From RGIG8050 sp045588915 (GTDB taxonomy: Bacteria > Bacillota > Clostridia > Christensenellales > UBA1242): a DNA stretch of 64,000 nt. The DNA lies in contig JAZNFA010000002.1 in NCBI GenBank assembly GCA_045588915.1, positions 1 through 64,000 on the forward strand. The letters run 5' to 3'. A program made the position numbers and the translations under genes. The notes below the pieces were generated by a model. The model saw only the letters and a list, made by a program, of their open reading frames with translations. It was not told where the DNA came from and searched no databases. Shown here piece after piece: positions 7,527 through 16,336 of this stretch (the stretch's first letter is position 1; each line of letters begins with the position of its first letter).

Positions 7527-10091
7527 ATGTTAGATGAAATTGTAATTACTGGAGCAAGGGAACATAATTTAAAAAATGTTGATGTGGTTATACCACGGAA
7601 TAAGTTAGTGGTTTTTACTGGTGTATCTGGGAGTGGAAAAAGTAGTTTAGCTTTTGGTACTTTGTACGCTGAAGGCCAACGCCGTTTTATGGAAAGTTTA
7701 AGCTCGTACGCGCGTATGTTTTTAGGACAAATGCAGAAGCCTGATGTCGATAAAATTGTGGGCTTATCGCCGTCAATTGCAATTGACCAAAAAACAACAA
7801 ATAATAACCCACGTTCTACAGTGGGAACAGTCACGGAAATTTACGATTATTTGCGTTTGCTGTATGCACGTGTTGGTGTTCCACATTGTCCACATTGTGG
7901 CAAAGTAGTTGAACGTCAAACCGTTGATCAGATTATTGACCAAATTTATCAACACTTTGCTGGCCAACAAATTTATTTAGAAGCGCCGATTGTCCGTGGG
8001 GCAAAAGGTAGTTTTGAAAAGCGCTTTGAAGAATTGCGCAAGAGTGGTTTTGTGCGTATTAAAATCGACGGAAACCTATGGACATTAGACGAAGAGATTA
8101 AACTTGATAAAAACCTAAAGCATAATATAAATGTTGTTGTAGACCGTTTAAAAGCCTTAGAAGACGAACGTACGCGTTTGGTTGATGGGATTGAGATTGC
8201 CTTACGATTAACTAATGGACTGGTTACAATTGTTTGTGGTGATGAAGCACGGACATTTTCGGATAAGCTGGCTTGCGTGGATTGTGGTATTTCGATTTCT
8301 GAATTAGAACCACGCAGTTTTTCTTTTAACAGTCCTTTTGGTGCATGTGAACATTGTAATGGTTTGGGATTTGTTGCACGTATGGACCCAGAAAAAATTA
8401 AGCACTGTTCCTTTGAATCAATCCGTTATTTAAGTCCTGAGGAAGCGATGGTTCGTTATCGTGAGACAAGCAGTGAATATATGCGCAATGCGTTGGGGAA
8501 AATGATTATCCAAGATGAATGTCAAATCTGCCATGGTCAAAAATTGAAACCAGAAGTTTTGGCTGTAACAGTAGGCAATTATAATATTTCACAATTAACG
8601 TCTTTGCCAATTACACAAATGATACAGGTTGTAAAAGATTTAAAACTAAGTGGTGCAGCCGAGGTTACAGCTCAACCGATAATTAAAGAGGTTTTACTTC
8701 GTACACAATTCTTAGTCGATGTTGGCTTGCATTATTTAACTTTGGCGCGTAGTGCTAGTTCATTGTCTGGTGGAGAAAGTCAACGTATTCGTTTAGCAAC
8801 ACAAATTGGTGCAGGTTTGGTTGGTGTCTTGTATATTCTCGATGAGCCAAGTATTGGTTTACATCAACGTGATAACCAACGTTTGTTAAATGCACTGATG
8901 CATTTGCGTGACCAGGGGAATACTTTGGTAATTGTAGAACACGATGAGGAAACAATTTTAAGTGCTGATTTTGTTGTTGACGTAGGACCTTATGCTGGTG
9001 TTAATGGTGGTGAAATTGTAGTTGCCGGAACGGTGCAAGATGTGATGAATTGTCCACGTTCAATTACTGGTAGCTTTTTATCTGGACGTGAAAAGATTAT
9101 TGTGCCGATAAAACGTCGTGATATCGGCAAAGATATGATTTGGGTACGTGATGCAAAAACAAATAATTTAAAACACATAGACGTTGGATTCCCGGTCGGT
9201 GTGATGACAGTTGTAACGGGTGTATCTGGTAGTGGAAAAAGTAGTTTGGTTAATTACGAGCTGTTCCAGGGCTTACAAAACGGTATTGGGAAACCCTTTG
9301 TTGATAAAATCATCCGTATTGACCAAAGCCCGATTGGACGTACTCCACGCAGTAATCCTGCTACTTATACAGGACTTTGGACGTTGGTGCGTGAATTATT
9401 TGCGGCAACAAAAGAAGCCAAAGAACGTGGTTTTGAACCTGGACGTTTTTCGTTTAATGTTGCTGGGGGACGTTGTGAAAATTGCGAAGGTGATGGAACA
9501 CAAAAGATTGAAATGCATTTCTTACCTGATATCTATGTAAAATGTGATGTCTGTGGTGGTAAGCGTTTTAATCGTGAAACATTATCTATTCTTTACAAAG
9601 GTAAAAATATTTATGATATTTTAGAAATGACGGTCGATGAAGCATGTGAGTTTTTTGCGAATCACACGAAGATTGCAAAGAAGTTGCAAACCTTGAAAGA
9701 TGTCGGTTTGGGTTATATCAAACTTGGGCAGTCGGCAACGGAATTATCTGGTGGGGAAGCGCAACGTGTGAAATTAGCAACGGAATTAGCACGTCCGATG
9801 ACGGGACAAACAATTTATATTTTAGATGAGCCAACCACCGGGTTGTCGACTTATGACGTGAAAAACTTAATTGAAGTTTTAAATCGTTTGGTTGATGCTG
9901 ACAATACAATGGTAGTAATTGAACATAATTTAGATGTGATTAAAGTTGCTGATTATATCATTGATATGGGACCAGAAGGTGGCAACGAAGGTGGACAGGT
10001 AATCGCACAAGGTACACCGGAACAAGTCAGTCAAGTTGCTGGTAGTTATACTGGTCAGTTTTTGAAAACAATTTTAGCTAATGCTAAATGA
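7527..10091 (+). CDS. uvrA: Excinuclease ABC subunit A, shortened form
   Basis: 854 residues against about 940 for typical UvrA. In order: Walker A GVSGSGKSS (~32-40); the UvrB-binding domain including APIVRGAKGSFEKRFEELRK, so this is not a UvrB-independent UvrA2; the first zinc site C-V-D-C ... C-E-H-C; a second C-Q-I-C; ABC signature LSGGESQRIRLATQIG (~412) and Walker B YILDEPSIGLH; then the second half with GVSGSGKSS, the C-E-N-C ... C-D-V-C zinc module, LSGGEAQRVKLATELA and YILDEPTTGL. About 75 residues are missing between the first zinc site and the first signature. It recognises DNA damage in nucleotide excision repair; no uvrB or uvrC is nearby. The start is leaderless. The 3' end overlaps the convergent gene by 8 bp. 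Confidence 0.95.
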   Translation: MLDEIVITGAREHNLKNVDVVIPRNKLVVFTGVSGSGKSSLAFGTLYAEGQRRFMESLSSYARMFLGQMQKPDVDKIVGLSPSIAIDQKTTNNNPRSTVGTVTEIYDYLRLLYARVGVPHCPHCGKVVERQTVDQIIDQIYQHFAGQQIYLEAPIVRGAKGSFEKRFEELRKSGFVRIKIDGNLWTLDEEIKLDKNLKHNINVVVDRLKALEDERTRLVDGIEIALRLTNGLVTIVCGDEARTFSDKLACVDCGISISELEPRSFSFNSPFGACEHCNGLGFVARMDPEKIKHCSFESIRYLSPEEAMVRYRETSSEYMRNALGKMIIQDECQICHGQKLKPEVLAVTVGNYNISQLTSLPITQMIQVVKDLKLSGAAEVTAQPIIKEVLLRTQFLVDVGLHYLTLARSASSLSGGESQRIRLATQIGAGLVGVLYILDEPSIGLHQRDNQRLLNALMHLRDQGNTLVIVEHDEETILSADFVVDVGPYAGVNGGEIVVAGTVQDVMNCPRSITGSFLSGREKIIVPIKRRDIGKDMIWVRDAKTNNLKHIDVGFPVGVMTVVTGVSGSGKSSLVNYELFQGLQNGIGKPFVDKIIRIDQSPIGRTPRSNPATYTGLWTLVRELFAATKEAKERGFEPGRFSFNVAGGRCENCEGDGTQKIEMHFLPDIYVKCDVCGGKRFNRETLSILYKGKNIYDILEMTVDEACEFFANHTKIAKKLQTLKDVGLGYIKLGQSATELSGGEAQRVKLATELARPMTGQTIYILDEPTTGLSTYDVKNLIEVLNRLVDADNTMVVIEHNLDVIKVADYIIDMGPEGGNEGGQVIAQGTPEQVSQVAGSYTGQFLKTILANAK

Positions 10092-10479
10092 TATTTTCTA
10101 AGCTAGTTCCCATATTATAGTTGTGTACTTTGACTAGGTAGGCAAGTTTACGCAGGGCAGACATAACTTCTTCTTTGTTACCAAACTCGATAAAATTTTT
10201 GGCGTAAATGATAGCATCGCTGATTTGAAAAGTTTCGGTATGTTTGACGAGATAGCATAATGCTTTTTCGCGCTTTAACCAGTATTCTTCAATCTCGGCG
10301 ATTTTTTGTTTGTTTTCATCTGTGTCGGCAGTTTCATCGCCACATGCCTCAACTGATGTTATTAAAGCGTTAATTTGTCCTTCAAGATTTTGAAAGGTTT
10401 GGTTAACGTAAACTTGTTCCCATATAACTGCACCAATAATTAAGAGTAAGATGCAGATAGTTGCAATCCATCGACTCAT
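10084..10479 (-). CDS. DUF4363 family membrane-anchored protein
   Basis: 131 residues: one N-terminal membrane helix (ICILLLIIGAVIWEQVYV, residues ~8-25), then a mostly helical extracytoplasmic domain with NLEGQINALITSVE and a C-terminal VMSALRKLAYLVKVHNYN. Its position directly after a DUF421 gene, overlapping it by 4 bp, is the usual context of DUF4363 in Bacillota. The molecular function is unknown; a helper or partner role for the DUF421 protein is an inference from gene linkage. Confidence 0.75.
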   Translation of the reverse strand: MSRWIATICILLLIIGAVIWEQVYVNQTFQNLEGQINALITSVEACGDETADTDENKQKIAEIEEYWLKREKALCYLVKHTETFQISDAIIYAKNFIEFGNKEEVMSALRKLAYLVKVHNYNMGTSLENII

Positions 10480-10940
10480 AAGGACACCTTGTTACCTTCG
10501 CCTTTGGGGACAACGGATATTTTGCCACTGCTTTCTAAAATTGCATAGTCGATGTCTTTTACGTCAAAAACATCTTTACCGTGCAAAAGTTCCATTAGCT
10601 CTTCTTCACAGATATCAAGTTCTTTTAATTTCTTATGGTCTATACCACTGGGTGAAACTACGATAACGGGTGAACCAGATAAAATATTACGGAATGTTTT
10701 ACTTTTCACTTGTAACTTAACTACGAAGAAGTGAATCACCTGTATGACCAATAATGGCAAAATGCCATACCAGATTGGGATGGTGGGGTCAGCCATTGGA
10801 ATGGTTGCTAAGTCTGCAATAATCAATGTAATCACTAATTCAAAAGGTTCCATTTCGCCAATTTGTCGTTTGCCCATAAGTCGCATAATGACAATTGCGA
10901 TAATATAAATAATAATGACACGGATCACAATGGTAAGCAT
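10476..10940 (-). CDS. DUF421 (YetF-family) membrane protein
   Basis: 154 residues. Three hydrophobic helices (about 3-20, 34-52 and 57-75), with the family hallmark MGKRQIGEMEPFELVITLIIADLATIP, are followed by a cytoplasmic domain with the DUF421 pattern: SPVIVVSPSGIDHKKLKELDI, EEELMELLHGKDVFDVKDIDYAILESSGKISVVPK. It is somewhat shorter than B. subtilis YetF (~230) because only one copy of the C-terminal module is present. It lies 11 bp after the flippase gene, with no clear ribosome-binding site, and overlaps DUF4363. Biochemical role unknown; related B. subtilis proteins have been linked to spore and envelope physiology. Confidence 0.85.
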   Translation of the reverse strand: MLTIVIRVIIIYIIAIVIMRLMGKRQIGEMEPFELVITLIIADLATIPMADPTIPIWYGILPLLVIQVIHFFVVKLQVKSKTFRNILSGSPVIVVSPSGIDHKKLKELDICEEELMELLHGKDVFDVKDIDYAILESSGKISVVPKGEGNKVSL

Positions 10941-10951
10941 TAGTTTTGTTA

Positions 10952-12436
10952 TTAACGTTTCGTGGGGATTTTAAACAAGTTTGTTGTCCAACATAAACCG
11001 AAGAAAGCTAACTCTGCAATGCTGGTTGCGATAATCAAATTTAAGATATTGGGTAAACTTGAACCAAGTGTATAGCTAAAATATGCAAGTGCGAAAACAG
11101 GCAGTCCAATAATTAAAAAGTTGAAAATTGTTGGCAGGGTAACATCTTTGGTTTTCCAGTGCGTGACTTTACGTATCGCAAATAAATTCAGAATTGTTGA
11201 GAGAGTCATAGATAAACCCATACCAAGTAAGACTGCATCGGCGCCAATAACGCCAGGCATAAACCAAATAATAATTAACAGAATTACTGCACCAATTGCA
11301 TAGTTGCGAATGGTGAGATTTTCTCGATTCATAGCATTTAACATTGTATTTGTAATCTGTGATAATGACATCGGTAACATTACCCAAGCCGACCGTGCTA
11401 AATAAATTCCACTGTTTGAATCTGCATAAAGAAACGTGCCCATTGGGACGCCTAGCGCTACGTAGATAGGAATGAAGCAGAAGCTGATAAAGATGGTGAA
11501 AGTTAATACGGTGCGAATTTGACGGCGTACAGCGTGCCATTGTTCTGCATTTATCATATTTGACAGTTCAGGAACAAGTGCAGTTGCTAGTGACGAGATT
11601 ACTGTTGACGGTACTGTGAGCAGTGGTAAAGTCATTCCACTAATGATGCCGAGATGAGCAATCGCATTTGAATTTTCCCAACCAGCCGCAACCAAACGCA
11701 GAGGTAATAAAATTGTGATAACGGGAATGGTCAGACTGGAAAATAAGCGAACGCCTGTGATTGGCGTAGCAGCTTTAACTAATGGTTGAATAAAAATCTT
11801 TGGTTGAAGTGGAGCACGTTCCCAATGCTTGCAACGTAAAAAGATAATAATTACAACTAAAGCAGAAATGATACAAGCACCTGTAAACGACCACGCTGCA
11901 AGGTGTGCCATATCGGCAAAATAAAAAGCAATTCCTAACAGTGGAACAAAAATAAGAATACGTGCTATTTGTTCGATTAGTTCGGTTAAGCCCAATAAGA
12001 AAAATTTTTTTTCACCCCACCAAATTGAACGTAGGACGCTGTAAATACTACTGGCAATTAAGGCAGGAAGCAGTGCAAGTAAGATACTGACACAACGATG
12101 GTCGGTAAAAATAAGGCCAAACAATTTATGTCCAAGTAAGACGATAATGCAAAGTAGAACTGATGTAATCAGGCTTATTATTAAGCCAGCAACGGTTAGT
12201 GAACGAATTTGTTGGCTGTTTGACTGATGTTTGGCGACTTCACGTGAGATGACTAAGGGAAGTCCACTGCTGATAATAGTGAGCAAAATCATAAAAATGC
12301 TCATCGCCATTTGGTAGATGCCGAGCATTTCTGCACCAAGAAGTCGTGATAAAAAAATGCGAAACATAAATCCGATTAACCGTGTCAATGCTGCAAATGC
12401 AGTAATGACAAGCACAGATTTTGTAAAAGTACGCAT
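10952..12436 (-). CDS. SpoVB/MurJ-type lipid flippase (MOP superfamily)
   Basis: 494 residues from ATG 12436 (an ATG six bases upstream is also in frame; 12436 fits the promoter better). It has about 14 membrane helices. The N-terminus, FTKSVLVITAFAALTRLIGFMFRIFLSRLLGAEMLGIYQMAMSIF, is the typical opening of the SpoVB/polysaccharide-biosynthesis branch, with the Arg and Gly of helix 1 conserved. Such proteins flip undecaprenyl-linked precursors (lipid II or polysaccharide units) across the membrane. It heads a short minus-strand operon with DUF421 and DUF4363. Whether it is the essential MurJ/Amj-equivalent or a polysaccharide or spore-cortex paralogue cannot be told here. Confidence 0.88.
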   Translation of the reverse strand: MRTFTKSVLVITAFAALTRLIGFMFRIFLSRLLGAEMLGIYQMAMSIFMILLTIISSGLPLVISREVAKHQSNSQQIRSLTVAGLIISLITSVLLCIIVLLGHKLFGLIFTDHRCVSILLALLPALIASSIYSVLRSIWWGEKKFFLLGLTELIEQIARILIFVPLLGIAFYFADMAHLAAWSFTGACIISALVVIIIFLRCKHWERAPLQPKIFIQPLVKAATPITGVRLFSSLTIPVITILLPLRLVAAGWENSNAIAHLGIISGMTLPLLTVPSTVISSLATALVPELSNMINAEQWHAVRRQIRTVLTFTIFISFCFIPIYVALGVPMGTFLYADSNSGIYLARSAWVMLPMSLSQITNTMLNAMNRENLTIRNYAIGAVILLIIIWFMPGVIGADAVLLGMGLSMTLSTILNLFAIRKVTHWKTKDVTLPTIFNFLIIGLPVFALAYFSYTLGSSLPNILNLIIATSIAELAFFGLCWTTNLFKIPTKR

Positions 12437-12443
12437 ACACATA

Positions 12444-12472
12444 AATATGTTTGTTAAAGTTAAATATGTAAA
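12444..12472 (-). promoter_or_regulatory. Promoter for the SpoVB-type operon, inside the divergent LysM gene
   Basis: Minus strand: -35 TTTACA (12467-12472), 17-bp spacer, -10 CATATT (12444-12449), 7 nt, ATG at 12436. The -10 overlaps the ATG of the divergent LysM gene (12447) and the -35 lies within its coding sequence. The two starts are 10 bp apart. Confidence 0.6.
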
Positions 12473-12626
12473 AGGTAAACTTTTTGAAATTGCACGTGAA
12501 TGTGGGGTAGCACCTTGTACAATTATTTTAGCTAATCATTGTCGCAATGAGAGTGAACTTCCAGCTGAAATTATAGTACCAGTGTCAACACCTGTCAGGT
12601 GTAAGATTATATCTTATCCAAAATAA
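12447..12626 (+). CDS. LysM-domain miniprotein
   Basis: 59 residues, essentially one LysM domain: VKVKYVKGKLFEIARECGVAPCTIILANHC, then ELPAEIIVPV, matching the family pattern V-x-x-G-x-T/K-L-x-x-I-A-x-x-x-G-V ... L-x-x-N ... L-x-x-G-x-x-I-x-I-P. There is no signal peptide or membrane helix, unlike most secreted LysM proteins. LysM binds N-acetylglucosamine-containing glycans; small stand-alone LysM proteins occur in Clostridia. The start at 12447 removes a 43-residue extension antisense to the flippase gene. It is divergent from the flippase gene with a 10-bp gap and overlaps the convergent gene by 13 bp at its 3' end. Confidence 0.75.
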   Translation: MFVKVKYVKGKLFEIARECGVAPCTIILANHCRNESELPAEIIVPVSTPVRCKIISYPK

Positions 12627-13054
12627 AAAATTTGAGATTTATGGTCAGTAAATTTAATACGGTTACCAGTACGAACGCAAGTGATTTTATCAACTTCATA
12701 AGTATCGTTATCATCAACACTAGACAAGATATCAATGATTTGATTTTCTGTATTACGTCCAAATGCTTGAATAAATTCCAGTTGATATGTCTTTCCCTCT
12801 AAGGTATATGTGCCGATTCCGGTTAAACAAAGACCAACGTCTTTGTGTTCAATACGAATGTGAAAAGTATTATTGTCATAAAATTTCAATTCGGAGTTTT
12901 TTGTGAAGTCAGCGACTTTGTAGGTGGTTTTTTCGACGCCGACAATTTTATATGTATCTTTTGCAAAAAAGTTAAAGTAAACATATATAATAACACACGC
13001 AAGTATAAGGGCAATTGCACCACAAATTAAACCTATTTTAACGCCGCGTTTCAT
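12614..13054 (-). CDS. Membrane-anchored small protein, unknown (paralogue-like of its upstream neighbour)
   Basis: 146 residues: a short basic start (MKRGVKIG), one membrane helix (~9-30), then an extracytoplasmic beta-rich domain with TYKVADFTKNSELKFYDNNTFHIRIEH and GTYTLEGKTYQLEF. A strong ribosome-binding site, AAGGAGGTCG, lies 6 nt before the ATG. The ATG overlaps the stop of the preceding gene by 4 bp (ATGA). No family recognised; the layout of strands resembles lipocalin-like or DUF-type 'test-of-fit' lipoproteins that report a small molecule, but this is speculative. Confidence 0.8.
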   Translation of the reverse strand: MKRGVKIGLICGAIALILACVIIYVYFNFFAKDTYKIVGVEKTTYKVADFTKNSELKFYDNNTFHIRIEHKDVGLCLTGIGTYTLEGKTYQLEFIQAFGRNTENQIIDILSSVDDNDTYEVDKITCVRTGNRIKFTDHKSQIFYFG

Positions 13055-13563
13055 TTTGCGACCTCCTTATTGAAAATTAAAATAATAACTTCGTAGGTTA
13101 GTTCCTTAATGTCGGTTGGATTTTGTGTAATAATGTCTTGGACACTGTGTCTTTCGTTACTCTTGATGTAAATGCATTCTTCTGTGCTGACGGCTTTTAG
13201 ATGTTCAATGATGGTTTCATCACCTTTGTTAATAATATATTCAAATTCAATCACTGTTTCTTTCGGGCCTTCTTTGTAACTTGTGACAATAAAAGCAATT
13301 GGTTTATCGGTAGCTGTAAAGCCTGCCAAATAAAGATTACCAGTTTTTTTGTCGTGTTTAATTTCAAAGTAGCTTGACTTATTTACTGTTGCACCTTCAA
13401 ATCGTTCAGTTTCGCGAATTTCACTTAAGTAGTATTTTGTGCCGAATTCAATTTGGCCAACGACTTTTCCTTTATTGACAAGAAAGTACACAACAAAGCC
13501 ACCAGCTATGATGGTGGCTATCAAGACACATATAAGAATAATTTTAATTGCTTTGCGATTCAT
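13051..13563 (-). CDS. Membrane-anchored small protein, unknown
   Basis: 170 residues. MNRKAIK is followed by one membrane helix (~8-30) and a soluble beta-rich domain (FGTKYYLSEIRETERF, SSYFEIKHDKKTGNLYLAGFTATDKPIAFIVTSY). Same architecture as the next gene (short basic tail, one helix, ~120-residue beta domain), so the two may be diverged paralogues. The ATG lies inside the end of the 890-residue surface-protein gene (20-bp overlap) and the stop overlaps the next start, so the three genes form one translationally coupled operon. Function unknown. Confidence 0.8.
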   Translation of the reverse strand: MNRKAIKIILICVLIATIIAGGFVVYFLVNKGKVVGQIEFGTKYYLSEIRETERFEGATVNKSSYFEIKHDKKTGNLYLAGFTATDKPIAFIVTSYKEGPKETVIEFEYIINKGDETIIEHLKAVSTEECIYIKSNERHSVQDIITQNPTDIKELTYEVIILIFNKEVAK

Positions 13564-16216
13564 CTGTTATATTATCTACTTTTGTCGCCTTTTGAGCAAC
13601 AAGTTTATTGCGTTGATTTTTTAATCGCATATCACGTGCGTAAGAAGTATGTTTTTTAGTGATATGTTTATCAAATTTAATTTTACGCCACAAGAAAGCA
13701 ATGACACCTAAAAATAAAGCAATTGCTGTAATCAATGATGGAAGTAAGTACCACCAGTTTTCACCGAAGAAATTACCATCCTCCTTATAGTTATCTTCTG
13801 AATTGTTTTCTTCTGTTTCATTTTCATCAAGAACAGATAAGACTTTCATACGTTCGTCATTAACTGCATTTTCTTTTGCAAAATTAAATTCGTCTTCTGT
13901 AATTTCTTTAACTTGAATATTTTCGATAAATATTTTGCCTTCTTTTTGTGTGTTGTCATCTTCGTTAACATTACCTAAGGTAATTTGCAAATTGATTGAG
14001 GTTGCACCGTCTTTGGCTTGTAAATACAATTTGTAGGTGTAGGTAAGGTCTGGGTCAATTTCGTCGGTAGTTACTTCAAGTAAGCCGTTATAAGCAGTTA
14101 AACTTAAATGTGCGTTTTTGCCGTATGCTTCGATTGATAATTCGTAATAATTGTCTAAGGTTAAGTTATAACCAAAAGTGTTTTTAACTGTTGTTTTTTT
14201 ACTGTCGATATTTTCTAAAGTTAAGCCTGTTGGGGTAGCATTGCAAGCGAATTGCTCGTCACTTTGCCAAGCTGTGTTAAGGCTTAAGGTATTAGTTAGG
14301 TCAATTGCAGTTGTGATAGCAGAGTTTGAAGCTTCTTTGTTTGTACGTACGTTATCAATATAAGCATAACCTGTGCCAGTCATAAAGAAACGTAAATAGT
14401 AATTGCGTGAACTTGCAAATTCATTTTCAGTAATTGCAAATTCATAATGTTGCCAAGCACCGTCATTGATTTCGATTGTTTCGTTGAAAACGATTTCTTG
14501 AGTAAGATTGCCGTCGTTATCAGTTTCAGCTGTTAAAATGTATGCTTTTGTATTTGTTTCATTATTACTGTAAGCGTCAAAAGAAATATATGTAGTGGAA
14601 CCAACAGTTGTTGTTAAAATTGGACTAGTTAACATATTGTTGGTCGGAGTAGTGTTGTGCATCATATAAACGTGGTTGTTTTCGTTACTATTTTTTGGTA
14701 AGCCTGGGTGATTTGTGCCGAATCGTTCGTCCCACAATGTAGGATGTAAGTTAACAATTCCATTATCGTCGCTGTTTGTTTTCCAGCTGTCTGCAACTAA
14801 TGGATATGGATAGCTGCTGTTTTCGATATTAACAGTGTTAGCAGCGCTGCCTAAATCAAAATTACTGTTCGCAATGTCTAAGGTTGGTGCTTCAGCATTT
14901 TGGTCATAAGTGCCGTGTACACCAAGTGCACTAGCGTTGTCGGTTGCATAACTGCCATTGACTTTGTAAATTTTAAAATCATCAAGACATACCCAGCCAG
15001 TAACTTGTGTCGTGTTGCTGTCACTGAGTGTAAATTCTAAGTCATATTCAGCGTTAAGTTCTTGTCCGGCAATAAAGAAGACGGTATTCAATTGCCAACC
15101 ATTATAATATGGGTAATCAGTTAAGTTTGTGATTTGTTGTGGTGTGTCACCAATTTTAAAATAAAAACTAGTAAAGTCTGATGCTGTAGTTGCAATTGAA
15201 TAAAATTGGAACATATAAACTTCGTGTGGTTTTGGTTGGAAACTATAATTATTCAATGTTAATGTTGCGTTTGAATTAACGGCTCTCATTAACATTACGC
15301 CATTGCTATTGCCATCTTTGTTGTGAAAATAATCTTGTGTGTTTTTGAAATTTAATTCAGTTGGAATATCGGTGCTGAAGATTTCTTCATAACTAGCTGC
15401 GTTGTTAGATGGTTCAGATGGTGTGAATTCTGTGTTTGAAAATGTATCAACAATGACGTAATCGTTTGTTCGTGTAAAGTCATATACTTCACTGGTGCTA
15501 AAATCTCGTTCGTCTTTCAATTTATTAAATTCTTTTTGGTTAACTGCTGAGACGGTGAATTTATCAAAATAGATACCACCTAAAGCATTTCCGTCACGTG
15601 AACGTGAACCAAAATATAATTCCGGAGTAACGCTAGCTTCTTCTAATTTATCAGTTGTTACATAAAAAGTTGCCGTAGCCCATTTGTTTTGTTCAAGTAA
15701 ATCAATTTTTATATCATTTAAATAGAAAGTACCAAATGCATAACTTTTGCTGTTGGTATCTTTATTTTTTTGTTCAATTAGGTAATATTTAACAGAAATG
15801 ATATAGTAAGCATTTTGTGATAATGAAATTGCACTGGTGGTGTAGCAGCCTCTAGTTGAAACGTTAGGAATATCATTGATAATAACATAAGGTGCATAAC
15901 CTTCTGGAATTTGAGCGTCGGTAATTGTATTGTCTTTGTGTTTTTCGTGGAATTTGGTATTTGTACCTGTTGTTCCAGTTGTTACTTGTTGTGATACTAA
16001 TCCATTATTATTTGGCTTAGTCCATGTAGACAAGTCATAAGTCTCTGAGTCGAACTCAAAGATAGCTTTCTTTTGGCTTGGTGCTTCATGTTGGAAAGCG
16101 TTAGTGCCCATTGGTGCTAATTTTAATAGGCCATTGCCGACCATAGTTACTCCTGGTGTAAGCATAATGAAAGCCATAATTAAGATGATTGTTAATACTT
16201 TACAAATTTTTTTCAT
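13544..16216 (-). CDS. Large surface protein with four jelly-roll (CBM4/9-like) domains
   Basis: 890 residues from ATG 16216, which has GGAG 9 nt upstream; an earlier in-frame ATG at 16237 leaves that site inside the coding region. N-terminal signal peptide (KKICKVLTIILIMAFIML). Four segments with the layout of galactose-binding or CBM4/9 jelly rolls follow: ~45-225 (ending YFDKFTVSAV), ~240-425 (WVCLDDFKIYKV), ~445-655 (GYAYIDNVRT) and ~660-800 (KIFIENIQVKEI). Each contains a Y-x-(I/L)-S-x-x-x-Y-type strand and ends with a 'D-x-x-x-(V/I)' strand. Then an acidic Asn/Glu linker, a membrane helix (~830-852) and a basic tail. No enzyme motif is visible. A wall-facing glycan-binding or adhesion role is an inference. 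Confidence 0.8.
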   Translation of the reverse strand: MKKICKVLTIILIMAFIMLTPGVTMVGNGLLKLAPMGTNAFQHEAPSQKKAIFEFDSETYDLSTWTKPNNNGLVSQQVTTGTTGTNTKFHEKHKDNTITDAQIPEGYAPYVIINDIPNVSTRGCYTTSAISLSQNAYYIISVKYYLIEQKNKDTNSKSYAFGTFYLNDIKIDLLEQNKWATATFYVTTDKLEEASVTPELYFGSRSRDGNALGGIYFDKFTVSAVNQKEFNKLKDERDFSTSEVYDFTRTNDYVIVDTFSNTEFTPSEPSNNAASYEEIFSTDIPTELNFKNTQDYFHNKDGNSNGVMLMRAVNSNATLTLNNYSFQPKPHEVYMFQFYSIATTASDFTSFYFKIGDTPQQITNLTDYPYYNGWQLNTVFFIAGQELNAEYDLEFTLSDSNTTQVTGWVCLDDFKIYKVNGSYATDNASALGVHGTYDQNAEAPTLDIANSNFDLGSAANTVNIENSSYPYPLVADSWKTNSDDNGIVNLHPTLWDERFGTNHPGLPKNSNENNHVYMMHNTTPTNNMLTSPILTTTVGSTTYISFDAYSNNETNTKAYILTAETDNDGNLTQEIVFNETIEINDGAWQHYEFAITENEFASSRNYYLRFFMTGTGYAYIDNVRTNKEASNSAITTAIDLTNTLSLNTAWQSDEQFACNATPTGLTLENIDSKKTTVKNTFGYNLTLDNYYELSIEAYGKNAHLSLTAYNGLLEVTTDEIDPDLTYTYKLYLQAKDGATSINLQITLGNVNEDDNTQKEGKIFIENIQVKEITEDEFNFAKENAVNDERMKVLSVLDENETEENNSEDNYKEDGNFFGENWWYLLPSLITAIALFLGVIAFLWRKIKFDKHITKKHTSYARDMRLKNQRNKLVAQKATKVDNITDESQSN

Positions 16217-16242
16217 TTTGATTTTCTCCATATACAATATAT

Positions 16243-16273
16243 GGGGTTAGTTTACACTAAAAACCCCCTTTTT
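16243..16273. promoter_or_regulatory. Inverted repeat between divergent genes
   Basis: GGGGTT (16243-16248) pairs with AACCCC (16262-16267), with a further AGT/ACT pairing inside and T residues after it on the plus strand. It lies in the promoter and leader region of the minus-strand surface-protein gene, where a TATATT (16233-16238, minus strand) is a -10 candidate. It could be a terminator-like or attenuator hairpin or a repressor site; nothing upstream on the plus strand needs terminating. Confidence 0.35.
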
Positions 16274-16301
16274 AGCAAGGAAAAAACTTTTGTGTAAGCC
16301 C

Positions 16302-16330
16302 TATACAAAAATAAAAATTTATGTTAATAT
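16302..16330 (+). promoter_or_regulatory. Promoter for the Ppx-like gene (leaderless)
   Basis: Weak -35 TATACA (16302-16307), 17-bp spacer, -10 TAATAT (16325-16330), 6 nt, ATG at 16337. No Shine-Dalgarno. Confidence 0.5.
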
Positions 16331-16336
16331 CGCATT

